The position numbers and the translations under genes are program-made. A stretch of DNA of 64,000 nt. Source: Salvia splendens. Taxonomy: Eukaryota > Streptophyta > Magnoliopsida > Lamiales > Lamiaceae. Shown one piece after another: positions 1-9,667 of this stretch; positions within the stretch are counted from its first letter, which is position 1, and every line of letters starts with the position of its first letter. Below the pieces are notes generated by a model. It made no database searches. It was not told the DNA's origin and saw only the letters and a list, made by a program, of their open reading frames with translations. Location of the stretch: positions 6,450,501 through 6,514,500 of the forward strand of contig NC_056034.1 of NCBI RefSeq assembly GCF_004379255.2, written 5' to 3'.

Positions 1-4
1 ATCA

Positions 5-78
5 CTGGCGCCGTCTGTGGGAACCAGAGAACCAAATCTGTGATAAAAGCGAGTTTTTGATCCTCTTCCACCAAAAAA
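5..78 (+). other. Primer-binding site and 5' leader of element 1
   Basis: CTGGCGCCGTCTGTGGGAA follows the LTR end immediately. TGGCGCCGT matches the complement of the 3' end of plant tRNA-Asp for its first nine bases. Similarity after that is poor, so the primer tRNA is uncertain. The same sequence follows LTR B (15922) and LTR C (18475), which confirms it as the LTR-internal boundary. The leader is short and ends at the gag ATG (79). Confidence 0.65.
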
Positions 79-2157
79 ATGCATACCAGATCACATAATA
101 CCCGTGCTTCCGTCCGTGATAACCATGAGGAAGCTAGTCCAGCCCGTCGGCCTGGAAAACAGCCTCGTGAGAAATCTGTCTCCAGTCCTCACGGTGAAGG
201 AACAAGCCACTCCAGAAGTCGTCGCACCGAGTCTTCCCAGCAGCCCGATTTGAACGAGGCTGTCAAGTTGTTTTTGGCCGAGAAGCAGGATGAATTCTTA
301 ACATTCCTGCAAACAGGCCAAAAGCCGGAGACGAAAACGGCGGATTCTCCCTCTCCATCCAGACATGAAAGTCACTACCGCAGTAGTGTCGCATCTCCCC
401 GGAGAAAGAATCCTCACCACCGACATGTTCCTCTTCCTCCTCGTTACCGGAATCACAGGAGAACTCCATCTCCACCATACCGAAGAGATGTCGGGTTCGC
501 CATGTATGGAGCGCTGAAGACTCCATTCTCGGATGATATCACCCGAACTCCGTTGCCGCAGAATTACCGAACTCCGTCAATGACTTATGACGGGTTAGTG
601 GATCCTCATGATTTCTTGGGACGCTATCAGTATAATATGGCGAACCAAGGTCTCAATGAGGTTCACATGTGTAAGCTGTTTCCCGAGCTGCTCATCGGGA
701 ACGCAAGGAGGTGGTTTGATAGCCTCCCTCAAGGCAGCATTAGATCTTACAGAGATCTAATGGATGCTTTTCATAGGAGATTCTTCCAGAAAGCGGAAGC
801 CCGAATCACTTCGGCTCAGCTGCTTTCTATTCGTCAAGGTCGCGATGAAAAAATTAGCGACTTCATGACGAGGTTCCACAAGGAATGCCTACAAGTAGAT
901 GATCTCAATGATCTACTTGTCATTTCGGCATTCCAAAATGGAATACTGCCAGGAGCTCTCTACAGGAAGCTCGTTGAATGCAGTCCGCAAACAGCTCAAG
1001 AGATGTGGGACATTGCGGACCAGTTTTCTCGTGCCGATGAGGCAGACCGTCGAAAACGGTCTTTAGACAGCTCATCTAGAGGAGACAAAAAGAAGCCCGA
1101 TCATAGCGATCAGAGGCTTCCTCGCCGAACTCCTTTTGAAAGAATTCAAAGGGCACCGGTACAAGGCAGATTGGGACCACGTCTCGATCTTGAGAAACCG
1201 CCCGCTCAGTTCGTACCATTGAACAAGTCGAGAGCGGAAATTTTCGAACTGCATTCCGATATGTTCGAAAAGCCAAAGCGGATGACGAAATCGGCCGCGC
1301 GCCGAAGTCAGGATAATTATTGCTCCTTCCATCAAGACCACGGTCACGATACCGAGGAGTGCCGACATTTGGCTGCAGGTATTGATGTTCTTGTGAAAGC
1401 AGGGACGTTAAAAAAATACCAAAGCAAGCAGCCGAAAAAGAACAAGAAGCAGAGAGGTGCGAACTGCGCTCCTCAGGATCCGAAAAGGCAACAGGATCCC
1501 GAAGACGATGACGAGCCGCAATATGATGGAGTAATCCAGACTATTGACGCTCTCCCAGCCGGGAAGACTAAATCGTCCCTGAAGTCAGAGCGCAGAGGCT
1601 TCAATCGAGAGGAGCCAACGCATAAAAGGCTGAAGCAGGACGAAGTGATTACATTTTCAGATGCCGATCCCGTCCCGGCCATCTCTCCTCATCAAGACGC
1701 CATTGTCATTCAAGCCGGAGTGGCAAACAAACTGATCCACAGAGTGTTCGTGGATACAGGAGCGTCAGTTAGCATTCTTTTTAAAGAATGTTTCGATAAA
1801 CTGGAAGTGGATCCAGCTCGGCTCAGTCCGGCTCCGCTTCCTCTGAAAAGTTTCGCCCAGGAGGACACCCGCCCTGAAGGTATTATCAGCCTTCCGATTA
1901 CGGTGGGAAGAGCGCCTACAAGCTCCAGTACGATGATCGAGTTCTTTGTGGTAAAAGCTCGGTCCCCGTACAACATTATACTGGGAAGAGACTGGCTCAA
2001 CACAGTTCGGGCCATTTGCTCTACTTATCACCTCACCATCAAGATCCCCACTAAAGGAGGGATAGCGGTCATCCGAGGTGATCAAAAGAGAGCAAAAGAG
2101 TGTTTGCAGATTGCGCTTAAAAGTGCCGAGCAATCAGATCGGCACCATCAAGCATAG
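79..2157 (+). CDS. gag-pro: Gag-protease polyprotein of element 1 (692 aa)
   Basis: Gag forms the virus-like particle and protease matures it. The N-terminal ~150 residues are basic, Ser/Pro/Arg-rich and probably disordered. A retrotransposon gag capsid-like domain lies at about 175-300 (conserved ARRWFDSLP and FHRRF stretches). A zinc-knuckle variant C-X2-H-X4-H-X4-C lies at 415-428, and an aspartic protease with active site D559-T-G-A follows in the same reading frame. The start at 79 is supported because the diverged B-C copy also begins Met-His-Thr-Arg-Ser at the equivalent place. The frame ends with UAG at 2155, and pol continues in the same frame without any other stop. Expression of pol may therefore depend on readthrough (see the stop-site entry). 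Confidence 0.93.
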   Translation: MHTRSHNTRASVRDNHEEASPARRPGKQPREKSVSSPHGEGTSHSRSRRTESSQQPDLNEAVKLFLAEKQDEFLTFLQTGQKPETKTADSPSPSRHESHYRSSVASPRRKNPHHRHVPLPPRYRNHRRTPSPPYRRDVGFAMYGALKTPFSDDITRTPLPQNYRTPSMTYDGLVDPHDFLGRYQYNMANQGLNEVHMCKLFPELLIGNARRWFDSLPQGSIRSYRDLMDAFHRRFFQKAEARITSAQLLSIRQGRDEKISDFMTRFHKECLQVDDLNDLLVISAFQNGILPGALYRKLVECSPQTAQEMWDIADQFSRADEADRRKRSLDSSSRGDKKKPDHSDQRLPRRTPFERIQRAPVQGRLGPRLDLEKPPAQFVPLNKSRAEIFELHSDMFEKPKRMTKSAARRSQDNYCSFHQDHGHDTEECRHLAAGIDVLVKAGTLKKYQSKQPKKNKKQRGANCAPQDPKRQQDPEDDDEPQYDGVIQTIDALPAGKTKSSLKSERRGFNREEPTHKRLKQDEVITFSDADPVPAISPHQDAIVIQAGVANKLIHRVFVDTGASVSILFKECFDKLEVDPARLSPAPLPLKSFAQEDTRPEGIISLPITVGRAPTSSSTMIEFFVVKARSPYNIILGRDWLNTVRAICSTYHLTIKIPTKGGIAVIRGDQKRAKECLQIALKSAEQSDRHHQA

Positions 2158-2163
2158 CAATCA
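2155..2163 (+). promoter_or_regulatory. In-frame UAG between gag and pol with readthrough-type context
   Basis: The stop UAG is followed by CAA UCA, which fits the CARYYA consensus known from tobacco mosaic virus-type leaky stops. The 33 bases between this codon and the pol ATG at 2191 are open in the same frame, so decoding the stop as an amino acid would give one Gag-Pol chain. The sequence match and shared frame are seen directly; leakiness is inferred. Alternatives are reinitiation at 2191, or a simple nonsense mutation in an element that once had one continuous frame. Confidence 0.55.
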
Positions 2164-2190
2164 CAGCAGCCGGAGTCAGAGGCAGGCGAA

Positions 2191-5100
2191 ATGACCGAAG
2201 TCACACCGGAGCCGAACTCGATGGAAGTTCGGTTATATGAAGATGATCCATCCAGAACGGTGAAGATCGGTTTCGCGGGAACACCTCTACTCCGGGAAAA
2301 GACCATCCAGCTCCTCAGAGAGTACAAAGACGTCTTTGCGTGGTCGCCGTTGGACATGACCGGAGTGCCCCCCGAGGTAATTACACATCGGTTAAATATT
2401 GATCCTTCAGTCCGGCCTATAAAACAGAAGCAAAGACTCTTTGCGGCAGAAAGAAGTCAAGTCATCCATGACGAAGTCCGCCAATTACTGAAAGCGGATG
2501 TGTTATTTGAAGTGAAATATCCTTCTTGGGTGGCCAACCCTGTGATGATCAAGAAAAAAGAGGGAGGATGGCGGATGTGCATAGATTTTACCGATCTAAA
2601 CAAGCACTGTCCTAAAGATTGCTATCCCCTTCCGAACATAGATAAAAAAGTAGAAGCTTTGATAGGCTTCGAAATTTTTTGTTTTCTTGATTTATACAAA
2701 GGATATCACCAAGTTTTAATGGATGAGAGTGATGCTTCAAAAACGGCTTTCATTACTGACTTCGGCATTTTTGCTTACAAAAAGATGCCATTCGGTTTAA
2801 AGAATGCCGGAGCCACATATCAAAGGATGGTTGACAAGCTATTTCGGCACCTAATCGGAAAAGAGGTTGAAGTGTATGTTGACGACATAGTCGTTAAAAG
2901 CAGAAGCACTTCGGAGTACGAAGACAATCTCAAGTCCACTCTCGACGTGCTCCGAAAAGCCAACCTCAAACTCAATCCCCAAAAATGTACCTTTTTGGTA
3001 TATTCGGGAAAGTTTCTAGGTTGTTGGGTTTCAAAGGAAGGACTCGAGGCAAATCCGCTAAAAGTTCAAGTTGTTCAGAACATGGCAACGCCGAAGTCCA
3101 TACATGATGTGCAAAGGCTAACTGGATGTCTAGCCGCACTGAATAGATTCCTTTCCCAAGCAGCCGAAAAGCAAATGCCGTTCTTCAATGTGTTGAAGAA
3201 GGCACCAAAGTTTGAGTGGGGAGTCGAGCAGAAAAAGGCTTTTGACGAGCTCAAAAGTTATTTAGCCGAGCTTCCTATTCTCTCTGCTCCAACAGATGCC
3301 GAAGTGATATTCTTATACTTAGCGGCATCAGATCAAACCATTAGCGCGGTGCTTGTACGAGAAGAAGGCCTAAAGCAGCTTCCCATCTACTTTACAAGCC
3401 GAGCATTAAGAGGTCCAGAAACAAGGTATCAACCTCTGGAAAAAATTGCTCTGGCATTAGTAAATGCAGCAAGGAGACTGCGGCCATATTTCTATGCTCA
3501 CAAGGTATGCGTCTTAACCGATCTTCCACTTCGGCAAGTTTTGACTAAGCCTGAAGCATCAGGCAGAATTGCCAAGTGGGCCATAGAGCTGGGAGAACAC
3601 TCAATAGAATATCTACCTCGGAAAGCCATCAAGGGACAAGCCTTGGCAGATTTTCTTGCAGAGGCAAAGTTCGATCAAGCAATCCCTGTTATTGCCGAAC
3701 AGAAAAATCCTGCCAATGACGAACTAACACAGCCCCAGGAATCCGAAGTAGAGCCGCCGGACTGCTGGAGTGGATTCGTAGATGGAGCTTCGAATAAGAC
3801 GGGAAGTGGAGCTGGTATTCTACTTATCGCTCCCGACGGACACGAGGTAACTTATTCACTTCGGTTCTTATTCCCAACTACTAATAACGAAGCCGAATAC
3901 GAAGCCCTCCTTGCCGGACTTCAATTAGCGCAAAGTCTATTTGTCAAATCTCTCAAAATCCATTGTGATTCACAAGTCATAGTGAATCACATGCTGGGTA
4001 CAAGTGAAGCCCGAGATGAGAGGATGAAAAAATACTTGGACAAAGCGCAAAGCATTAGCCGAAGTTTCTCTTATTTTCGGATAATCCGCATTCCCAGAGC
4101 GGAAAACAGCCGAGCAGATACTTTAAGTAAGTTGGCCTCATATCCGAGCTCAAAGGTGGAGGAATTACTACACCGAAGCATTGATGAAGCTGAGGTACAT
4201 TCAGTAACCAGCTCGCCGAACTGGATGACGCCGATCTTACAGTATCTAGATCAAGGACAACTGCCCGAGGATAAGAGAGAAGCTCGGAAAATCACATGCC
4301 GAGCACTTCGGTATGAACTTCATGAAGGAGTCCTATACAGAAAGTCCTACCTTCAACCGTTATTGCGATGTGTAGGACCAGAAGAGACGGACTACATCCT
4401 TAGAGAAGTTCATGAAGGATCTTGCGGTAGCCACATCGGAGATAGAGCTTTAGCTAAAAAAGTTCTGAGATGGGGATATTATTGGCCAACTTTGGTACAA
4501 GAAGCAGTGCAGCTCGTCAAGACATGTACGAAGTGCCAAATCCATGCAAATATCCCAAGGATGCCGCAGACCGATCTATGTGCTATGCAAAGCCCTTGGC
4601 CTTTTATGCAATGGGGCATAGACATAGTAGGACCACTACCACAAGCTCCTCGGCAAATGAAATTCCTTATCGTTGCCGTGGATTACTTCACGAAGTGGGT
4701 GGAGGCTGAACCATTAGCTACGATAACGAGCTCGAAGGCATTGGATTTTGTCTGGAAGAACATAGTTTGCCGATTTGGCATACCCCATATCCTCATTTCG
4801 GATAATGGGACTCAGTTCACCGACAAGACATTCAAGAATTGGTGCCAAGAGCTTAATATTCAACAGCGGTTCACTTCGGTCTCTCACCCACAAGCAAACG
4901 GACAAACGGAAGTAACAAACCGTATTCTGGTGAAAGGTTTAAAAGCTCGGTTAGAACAAGCCAAAGGACAATGGGTAGAAAATCTTCCTCAAGTCCTATG
5001 GTCTTACCGAACTACACCAAAAACCTCAAACGGTGAAACTCCGTACAGTCTGGTGTACGGCACTGAAGCCGTGATTCCGGTTGAGATCGGCATACCCAGT

Positions 5101-5454
5101 CCCCGAACTCTTAATTTCTCAGCAGAACTGAATGAGGACGGACTGAGAGCCGAACTAGATCTTGCCGAAGAAAGAAGAGAATTGGCCTGCATAAAAGCAG
5201 CCAAGTACAAGGAGCAAGTAGCCCGGTATTATAACCAAAGGGTGAAAAAGCTGCAATTTCAAGTGGGAGATCTCGTCTTGAGAAACAATGAAGTAAGCCG
5301 AGCAGAAAAGCTGGGCAAACTCGAACCCACATGGGAAGGTCCATATCGGGTGTCAGAAGTCCTCGGCAAAGGGTCTTATAAATTGACTCACATGTCAGGA
5401 GAACAAGTACCCCGAACATGGCACATTTCCAACCTCAAGAAGTTCCATTTGTAA
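2191..5454 (+). CDS. pol: Pol polyprotein of element 1: RT, RNase H, second RNase H, integrase (1087 aa)
   Basis: Reverse transcriptase occupies about 75-330, with catalytic YVDD at 229-232. The connection and first RNase H follow (about 345-490). A second RNase H-like domain lies at about 525-655, starting near FVDGAS and including NNEAEYEALLAG; two RNase H domains are a recognised Tat-lineage trait. Integrase has an HHCC zinc-binding segment from H741 to the C-T-K-C near 780. Its catalytic triad is D811, D871, E907, a D,D(35)E spacing. No chromodomain is visible at the C-terminus. The frame is the same as gag-protease, and all the catalytic residues checked are present, so this copy may encode active enzymes. 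The ATG at 2191 is the first available, but the natural product is probably a Gag-Pol fusion. Confidence 0.94.
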   Translation: MTEVTPEPNSMEVRLYEDDPSRTVKIGFAGTPLLREKTIQLLREYKDVFAWSPLDMTGVPPEVITHRLNIDPSVRPIKQKQRLFAAERSQVIHDEVRQLLKADVLFEVKYPSWVANPVMIKKKEGGWRMCIDFTDLNKHCPKDCYPLPNIDKKVEALIGFEIFCFLDLYKGYHQVLMDESDASKTAFITDFGIFAYKKMPFGLKNAGATYQRMVDKLFRHLIGKEVEVYVDDIVVKSRSTSEYEDNLKSTLDVLRKANLKLNPQKCTFLVYSGKFLGCWVSKEGLEANPLKVQVVQNMATPKSIHDVQRLTGCLAALNRFLSQAAEKQMPFFNVLKKAPKFEWGVEQKKAFDELKSYLAELPILSAPTDAEVIFLYLAASDQTISAVLVREEGLKQLPIYFTSRALRGPETRYQPLEKIALALVNAARRLRPYFYAHKVCVLTDLPLRQVLTKPEASGRIAKWAIELGEHSIEYLPRKAIKGQALADFLAEAKFDQAIPVIAEQKNPANDELTQPQESEVEPPDCWSGFVDGASNKTGSGAGILLIAPDGHEVTYSLRFLFPTTNNEAEYEALLAGLQLAQSLFVKSLKIHCDSQVIVNHMLGTSEARDERMKKYLDKAQSISRSFSYFRIIRIPRAENSRADTLSKLASYPSSKVEELLHRSIDEAEVHSVTSSPNWMTPILQYLDQGQLPEDKREARKITCRALRYELHEGVLYRKSYLQPLLRCVGPEETDYILREVHEGSCGSHIGDRALAKKVLRWGYYWPTLVQEAVQLVKTCTKCQIHANIPRMPQTDLCAMQSPWPFMQWGIDIVGPLPQAPRQMKFLIVAVDYFTKWVEAEPLATITSSKALDFVWKNIVCRFGIPHILISDNGTQFTDKTFKNWCQELNIQQRFTSVSHPQANGQTEVTNRILVKGLKARLEQAKGQWVENLPQVLWSYRTTPKTSNGETPYSLVYGTEAVIPVEIGIPSPRTLNFSAELNEDGLRAELDLAEERRELACIKAAKYKEQVARYYNQRVKKLQFQVGDLVLRNNEVSRAEKLGKLEPTWEGPYRVSEVLGKGSYKLTHMSGEQVPRTWHISNLKKFHL

Positions 5455-5775
5455 GAGACAGTCCGGTCAGTCAGTCTTGTGTCTAGTTCGGTCCTAGGGG
5501 TATGTGCTTTCTTTGTTTTTTACTTGTTTTTCATGCTTGTCGTTTTATAAAAGTTTAAAACCTTTTTCGTCTTTTTTATTTGTCTTTATGTGCGTTGTCT
5601 CTCTATGTGCGTGTCGTCTCTTACAAATGTTACTGAGGTATCTTGTTCTTTAAAGGCTGATCCCATTTTTAGAACATGTATTAAAGACAATTGTGAGTCC
5701 AAGCTTCTCAGGAAGATACAAGACTCCACAATTCAGCTTAAGAAACAAGCAGTTCGTCTGAAACGAACTGCAAAA

Positions 5776-6090
5776 AGGGAAAGTCCGATCCGAGCGATAA
5801 AACTCGCCAAATTAGGACAAAGGGAAAGTCCGATCCGAGCGATAAAACTCGCCAAATTAGGACAAAGGGAAAGTCCGATCCGAGCGATAAAACTCGCCAA
5901 ATTAGGACAAAGGGAAAGTCCGATCCGAGCGATAAAACTCGCCAAATTAGGACAAAGGGAAAGTCCGATCCGAGCGATAAAACTCGCCAAATTAGGACAA
6001 AGGGAAAGTCCGATCCGAGCGATAAAACTCGCCAAATTAGGACAAAGGGAAAGTCCGATCCAAGCGATAAAACTCGCCAAATTAGGACAC
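5776..6090 (+). repeat. 45-bp tandem repeat, seven copies, 3' of pol
   Basis: Seven head-to-tail units of exactly 45 bp, each beginning AGGGAAAGTCCGATCC. The first six are nearly identical and the last is slightly changed. Because 45 is a multiple of three, all frames stay open, which makes apparent ORFs on both strands here meaningless. Degenerate single units (for example near 19250 and 19390) occur in the A-D element, so the array expanded in or before element 1. Tandem arrays between pol and the 3' LTR are known in Tat/Ogre elements and can seed satellites. Confidence 0.95.
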
Positions 6091-6095
6091 AAACC

Positions 6096-6252
6096 AAGTC
6101 CGGTCAAAGAAGTTTATTTCATAAGACCGAGGACTAAGTCCGGTCAAAGAAGTTCACTTCATAAGACCAAAGACGAGTCCGGTCAAAGAAGTTTACTTCA
6201 TAAGACCGAGGACGAGTCCGGTCAAAGAAGTTTACTTCATAAGACCGAGGAC
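6096..6252 (+). repeat. 39-bp tandem repeat, four copies
   Basis: Units of 39-40 bp starting (A/G)AGTCCGGTCAAAGAAGTTT begin at 6096, 6136, 6175 and 6214. The first spacing is 40 bp and the others 39. A homologous five-copy array lies at 19479-19673 in the A-D element, so this array is older than the split of the two subfamilies. Confidence 0.9.
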
Positions 6253-6272
6253 GAGTACAATAAATGAAATAA

Positions 6273-6354
6273 AAAATCGCTGAACTGTAAGTACGCAGTG
6301 ATAGAAGCGAAATAAAATCGCTGAACTGTAAGTACGCAGTGATAGAAGCGAAAT
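6273..6354 (+). repeat. 41-bp direct repeat, two copies
   Basis: ATCGCTGAACTGTAAGTACG and its flanks occur at 6276 and again at 6317, a period of 41 bp. A single related copy occurs at about 19690-19725 in the A-D element. Confidence 0.8.
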
Positions 6355-6440
6355 GAAAAAAATTTTCATTTATTAAGTCTTGTTCGGCATACAACTCCGC
6401 TGCCCTACGAGAAGGCGTTACGCTATTACAAAGGACTATT

Positions 6441-9348
6441 CTACTGTCCACGGTTGCTAAAGTTGAGCCACCTATTCAAAAAATCCTCGTGAAGCCGAGT
6501 TCGGGCGTTCCGGGCAGCTGAAGAATAAGCAGGTCGACGAGATGCTCTGATCGACCTACCGCCTCTTCCCTGAGTCCGGGAAGTTCTGGCACCTCGGCGG
6601 CGAAGAGTCTCTTCACGAAGCATTTGTTGATCTTGCTCACTCATAATCACAGCTCCTCTACGAACTTCAGTCCGTCCTTGTCTTGACGTTTCCGGTTGCT
6701 CCTAAGTCCGTTCTCGTCTTGACGTTTCCGGTTGCTCCTGAGTTCGTTGCTGATTTGGAGTAGGATTTTGAGCAAGTGGATCAGAGGTTTGAGCTAGAGT
6801 GTGAGCATCTGTTGGCGGGAAATGCCTAAGGAATCTCTCGATTGAAGGACGCCGGGAAAGAATGATGTCGTACCGAGAAGCCCAGCGCCGCAATGATTTC
6901 ACGACTTGTTGGCAAGCCGAGCTCTCCAGCGCATTGTTCCTCCGGAGTACATGAAGCTCCTCCCACAGTTCATCAACTTGATTCTGAACTTCAGATATGC
7001 TCATTCCCCCGCGTCCGCAGATGAAATCCTCATATGCAGTCCTCTCAGCGACGACAATATCCAGCTCGGCCTCCAGATCCTTCCTTATGGAGTCTAAGTC
7101 CTTATTGTCGGACTCCAGCTCCACTGAACGAGCCAAGAGTTCGTCATACTTCATCTGGTCCTCTATGGCTTTTTTCTCAGCTTCGTTTAAAGCCGAAGAG
7201 TATAGCCGCTTCCAGTGAGGTACCTCCAGCTCCTTAGAGTTAAAGAATACAAAGCAGCTAGGTCAGTTCGGCATTTCAGCTTACCGAGCAGGCAGTAAAC
7301 CACAACAGGAGTAAAAGAGATCAAGAAAAGCCATACGAAGACACGAGTGTAGAAAGAAAATTTTTTCATTCATAAGAAAAAAAATTTTTTACACAAGGAG
7401 GGCTTCAAGGCCATTTTACAAGAAGGAAGAAAGAAACTAAACTAAGAGAAGGGAGATGAAATCATACTCCGCCAGTTTCATCTCCGGCTCCCCTCCGGGT
7501 TTCAGCTTCTCCCTCCTTGTCCACCTCGGCTTCAGCCTCAGCCTCCCTACTCCCCCCAGCCTGCTCGGCGCCCCCATAGCCGATCTGCTGCACCTCCTGC
7601 TCGGCCTGCCCGTCGCCGGTCTGCCGATCCGGCTGCTCGGTCTCCTTGCCGGCCTCGTTTTCCTGCTCACCCTCTCCTTGGAAAATTGGAGCGGGTGAAA
7701 CAGGTCCCAAGGAGGCAAAGATGGCCTCCATGTTCTCGTCCCGGTCAGCTCGGCAATTACGGACTCGGTCAGCAGAAAGCAGGACCGTGGAAGACGCGAG
7801 CTCGTCAAGGAGCGGCAGACTCTGGAGACGAGCTGCAATTTCTCGGCCATACAGCGGCAGGACGACTTCGGGTCCCTGCTCAGCATTATCGGTCATCAGT
7901 TTCAGCAGATCACCGACAAAGGCCGAAAATTGATTGCTCAAAAAGAGTTTCTCCGCGAAAGCACGGAGAGCCTCCCCTTGGGCAACCACGGCAGCAGCCT
8001 CCCTCTGTTTCGACTGCTCTCTCTGGATAATGAGCTCGTTTTTTGCCCGCTGTGCCTCATCCTGAGCCGAGATCCTAGCAGCCCTTGCCTTCTCAAAGTC
8101 TGCCCTAGCCTGTTCGGCCTGGTGACGAGCAGCAGTCAACTTCCTCTGCATCTCAGCATAGTCGCTGGACGCTTTAGAGAGTTCAACTGCGACGAGCTTG
8201 CTGAGCATATCGTTCCTCTGAAAATGGAAAAAGGAAAAAGTCAACCGAGGGGCCACAAAAAATACAGGAAAAAAGCAAGGCCAGAAAATCAAGAAGAGAA
8301 TTCACCTCGGCGAAGTCCGTGGGCCATAAAAAGGGCTCACAGATATGTTCCGAAGGAGGCGCCAAGACCACGTCTTTCTCTGGCGCTCTTGGGGGCTTCT
8401 GAAGCTTCGCCTTCCCCTTTGCCGAAGTCGACTCCGGCTTCTTTGGATCCGAAGAGGTCTTTTGCCTCTTCGGATTCTTCTCGGCATCAGACGCCGAGCT
8501 GCTGGTTTTCGGCCTCTCCGGTTCCTTAGATTCGGAGGATTTGCGACCGAGCTTGTTTAGCAAGTTCACTGCCAAAAAGCAAGAAAACAAGGTTAGTTTT
8601 CGTCGTCAAGGCAGTAATACATAAAAAAGAAATCCTCACCCTCAGTCTCGTCGTCCGAAGACGAGGAGTCAAACACGAAGTCGCCCTTGACGAGCTCAGA
8701 TTCCAAGTACTGCTTCCTAATCATGGGAATCTTATTGAGCTCGGCCTCGAGCTCGTCCAACGGTTCTACCCGAGGATGAGGAATAACGGACTTCGGCCCT
8801 CTCCAGGAAAAGTCCGAAGCCGAAGTCCTATTATAAAAAAAGAAACGATTTTACCATTTCGGCCATTTGGTTTTACAAAAGGCTCTAAAGGGCTGTAAAG
8901 GGATCAAGTAAAACCAAGATCCCTTCCTCTTAAACTGGAAGAAATTAAGGATTGCCCTCAGAGACAGATCCTTATCTAGCCTACGCAGTTCGGCAGCAAA
9001 GGCCGATAAGTGCCTCCAAGAATTCGGAGTCACCTGACCTAAAGGGAGTTGGAAAAAATCAAGAAGCTCTACAAAAGGTGGGGGAAGAGGGAAACGAAGC
9101 CCGCATTCTAAGCAGGCTTCGTAAACGGTGGCATAACCCTCCGGCGGCGAGTTAGCCCTATGATCGTCGTCGGGAATCACCACCTTCCCCCCGGGAAGAA
9201 GATATTTTCCGTGTAGGGATATCACAGTGTCCTTACTCAAGATGCTGTGAAAGTATTCTACGGTCTTCTCCCCGGACTCTTTCCGGCTAGAAGATCCCTT
9301 ACCCCCTTTCCTACCGCTACCTGACTCAGAAGAAGAAGAAGAAGACAT
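6441..9348 (-). pseudogene. Antisense spliced gene of element 1 (Transposase_28-type domain), two nonsense codons
   Basis: Four reverse-strand exons can be drawn: 9348-8640, 8568-8306, 8217-7468 and 7232-6441 (709, 263, 750, 792 nt). All junctions are GT-AG and in phase. Exon 1 encodes a Ser-rich start and a domain that resembles the 'putative gypsy type transposon' family (PF04195). Exon 2 is Lys/Ser-rich, exon 3 is helical then Glu-rich, and exon 4 looks coiled-coil. Two changes break the frame. A TAA at 8851-8853 replaces a CAA found in the intact copy. A TAG in exon 4, near 6700, lies inside a 36-bp duplication (6677-6748). Function is unknown. The same gene is intact at 19816-22625. Confidence 0.8.
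6677..6748 (+). repeat. 36-bp tandem duplication inside antisense exon 4
   Basis: Two 36-bp units (6677-6712 and 6713-6748) share TCTTGACGTTTCCGGTTGCT. The A-D element has a single unit. The length is a multiple of three and so keeps the frame, but one unit carries the TAG that truncates the protein. Confidence 0.85.
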
Positions 9349-9476
9349 GGTTCTTACTCTTTGAAAGTCTGAAGAAGTTCTGAAGAAATTCTTGAAAGCG
9401 GAAGGAAATTTTTGCGCAAAAGAGAGAGAATGCAGAAGAAACAATAGCAAAAGTGTTCCAATGATGGAAAATGGTA

Positions 9477-9484
9477 ATATTTAT
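9477..9484 (-). promoter_or_regulatory. TATA-like box upstream of antisense gene (element 1)
   Basis: Read on the reverse strand the sequence is ATAAATAT, about 130 bp before the antisense ATG at 9348. A TATA-like ATAAATA occurs at the same place in the B-C copy (17571-17577) and the A-D copy (22747-22753). The position is suitable for a core promoter; activity is inferred. Confidence 0.45.
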
Positions 9485-9667
9485 CAGATTCACAGAGGCA
9501 TTTCAAATCCGTAGCGCCGTTTCAAATCCCCCTTTTTCTGGATTCAACGGCCGGATTTGCTATCGCATTTAATGCAGACACGCGCATGGCACGTCCCCTG
9601 ACGTCAGCCTCCCCCTTACACTCATCCAAAATGCCGAAGTGATTCACTTCGCTTTTCGGGGGGGTAG

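Noticed and set aside
5776..6252. Regular repeats that could look like a CRISPR array
   Set aside because: Units are directly adjacent with no unique spacers, and the context is a plant retrotransposon.
5590..6267. 225-codon open frame downstream of pol, plus similar open frames on the other strand
   Set aside because: The frames are kept open only because the 45-bp and 39-bp repeat units are multiples of three. No conserved protein signal is present, and the A-D homologue is broken.
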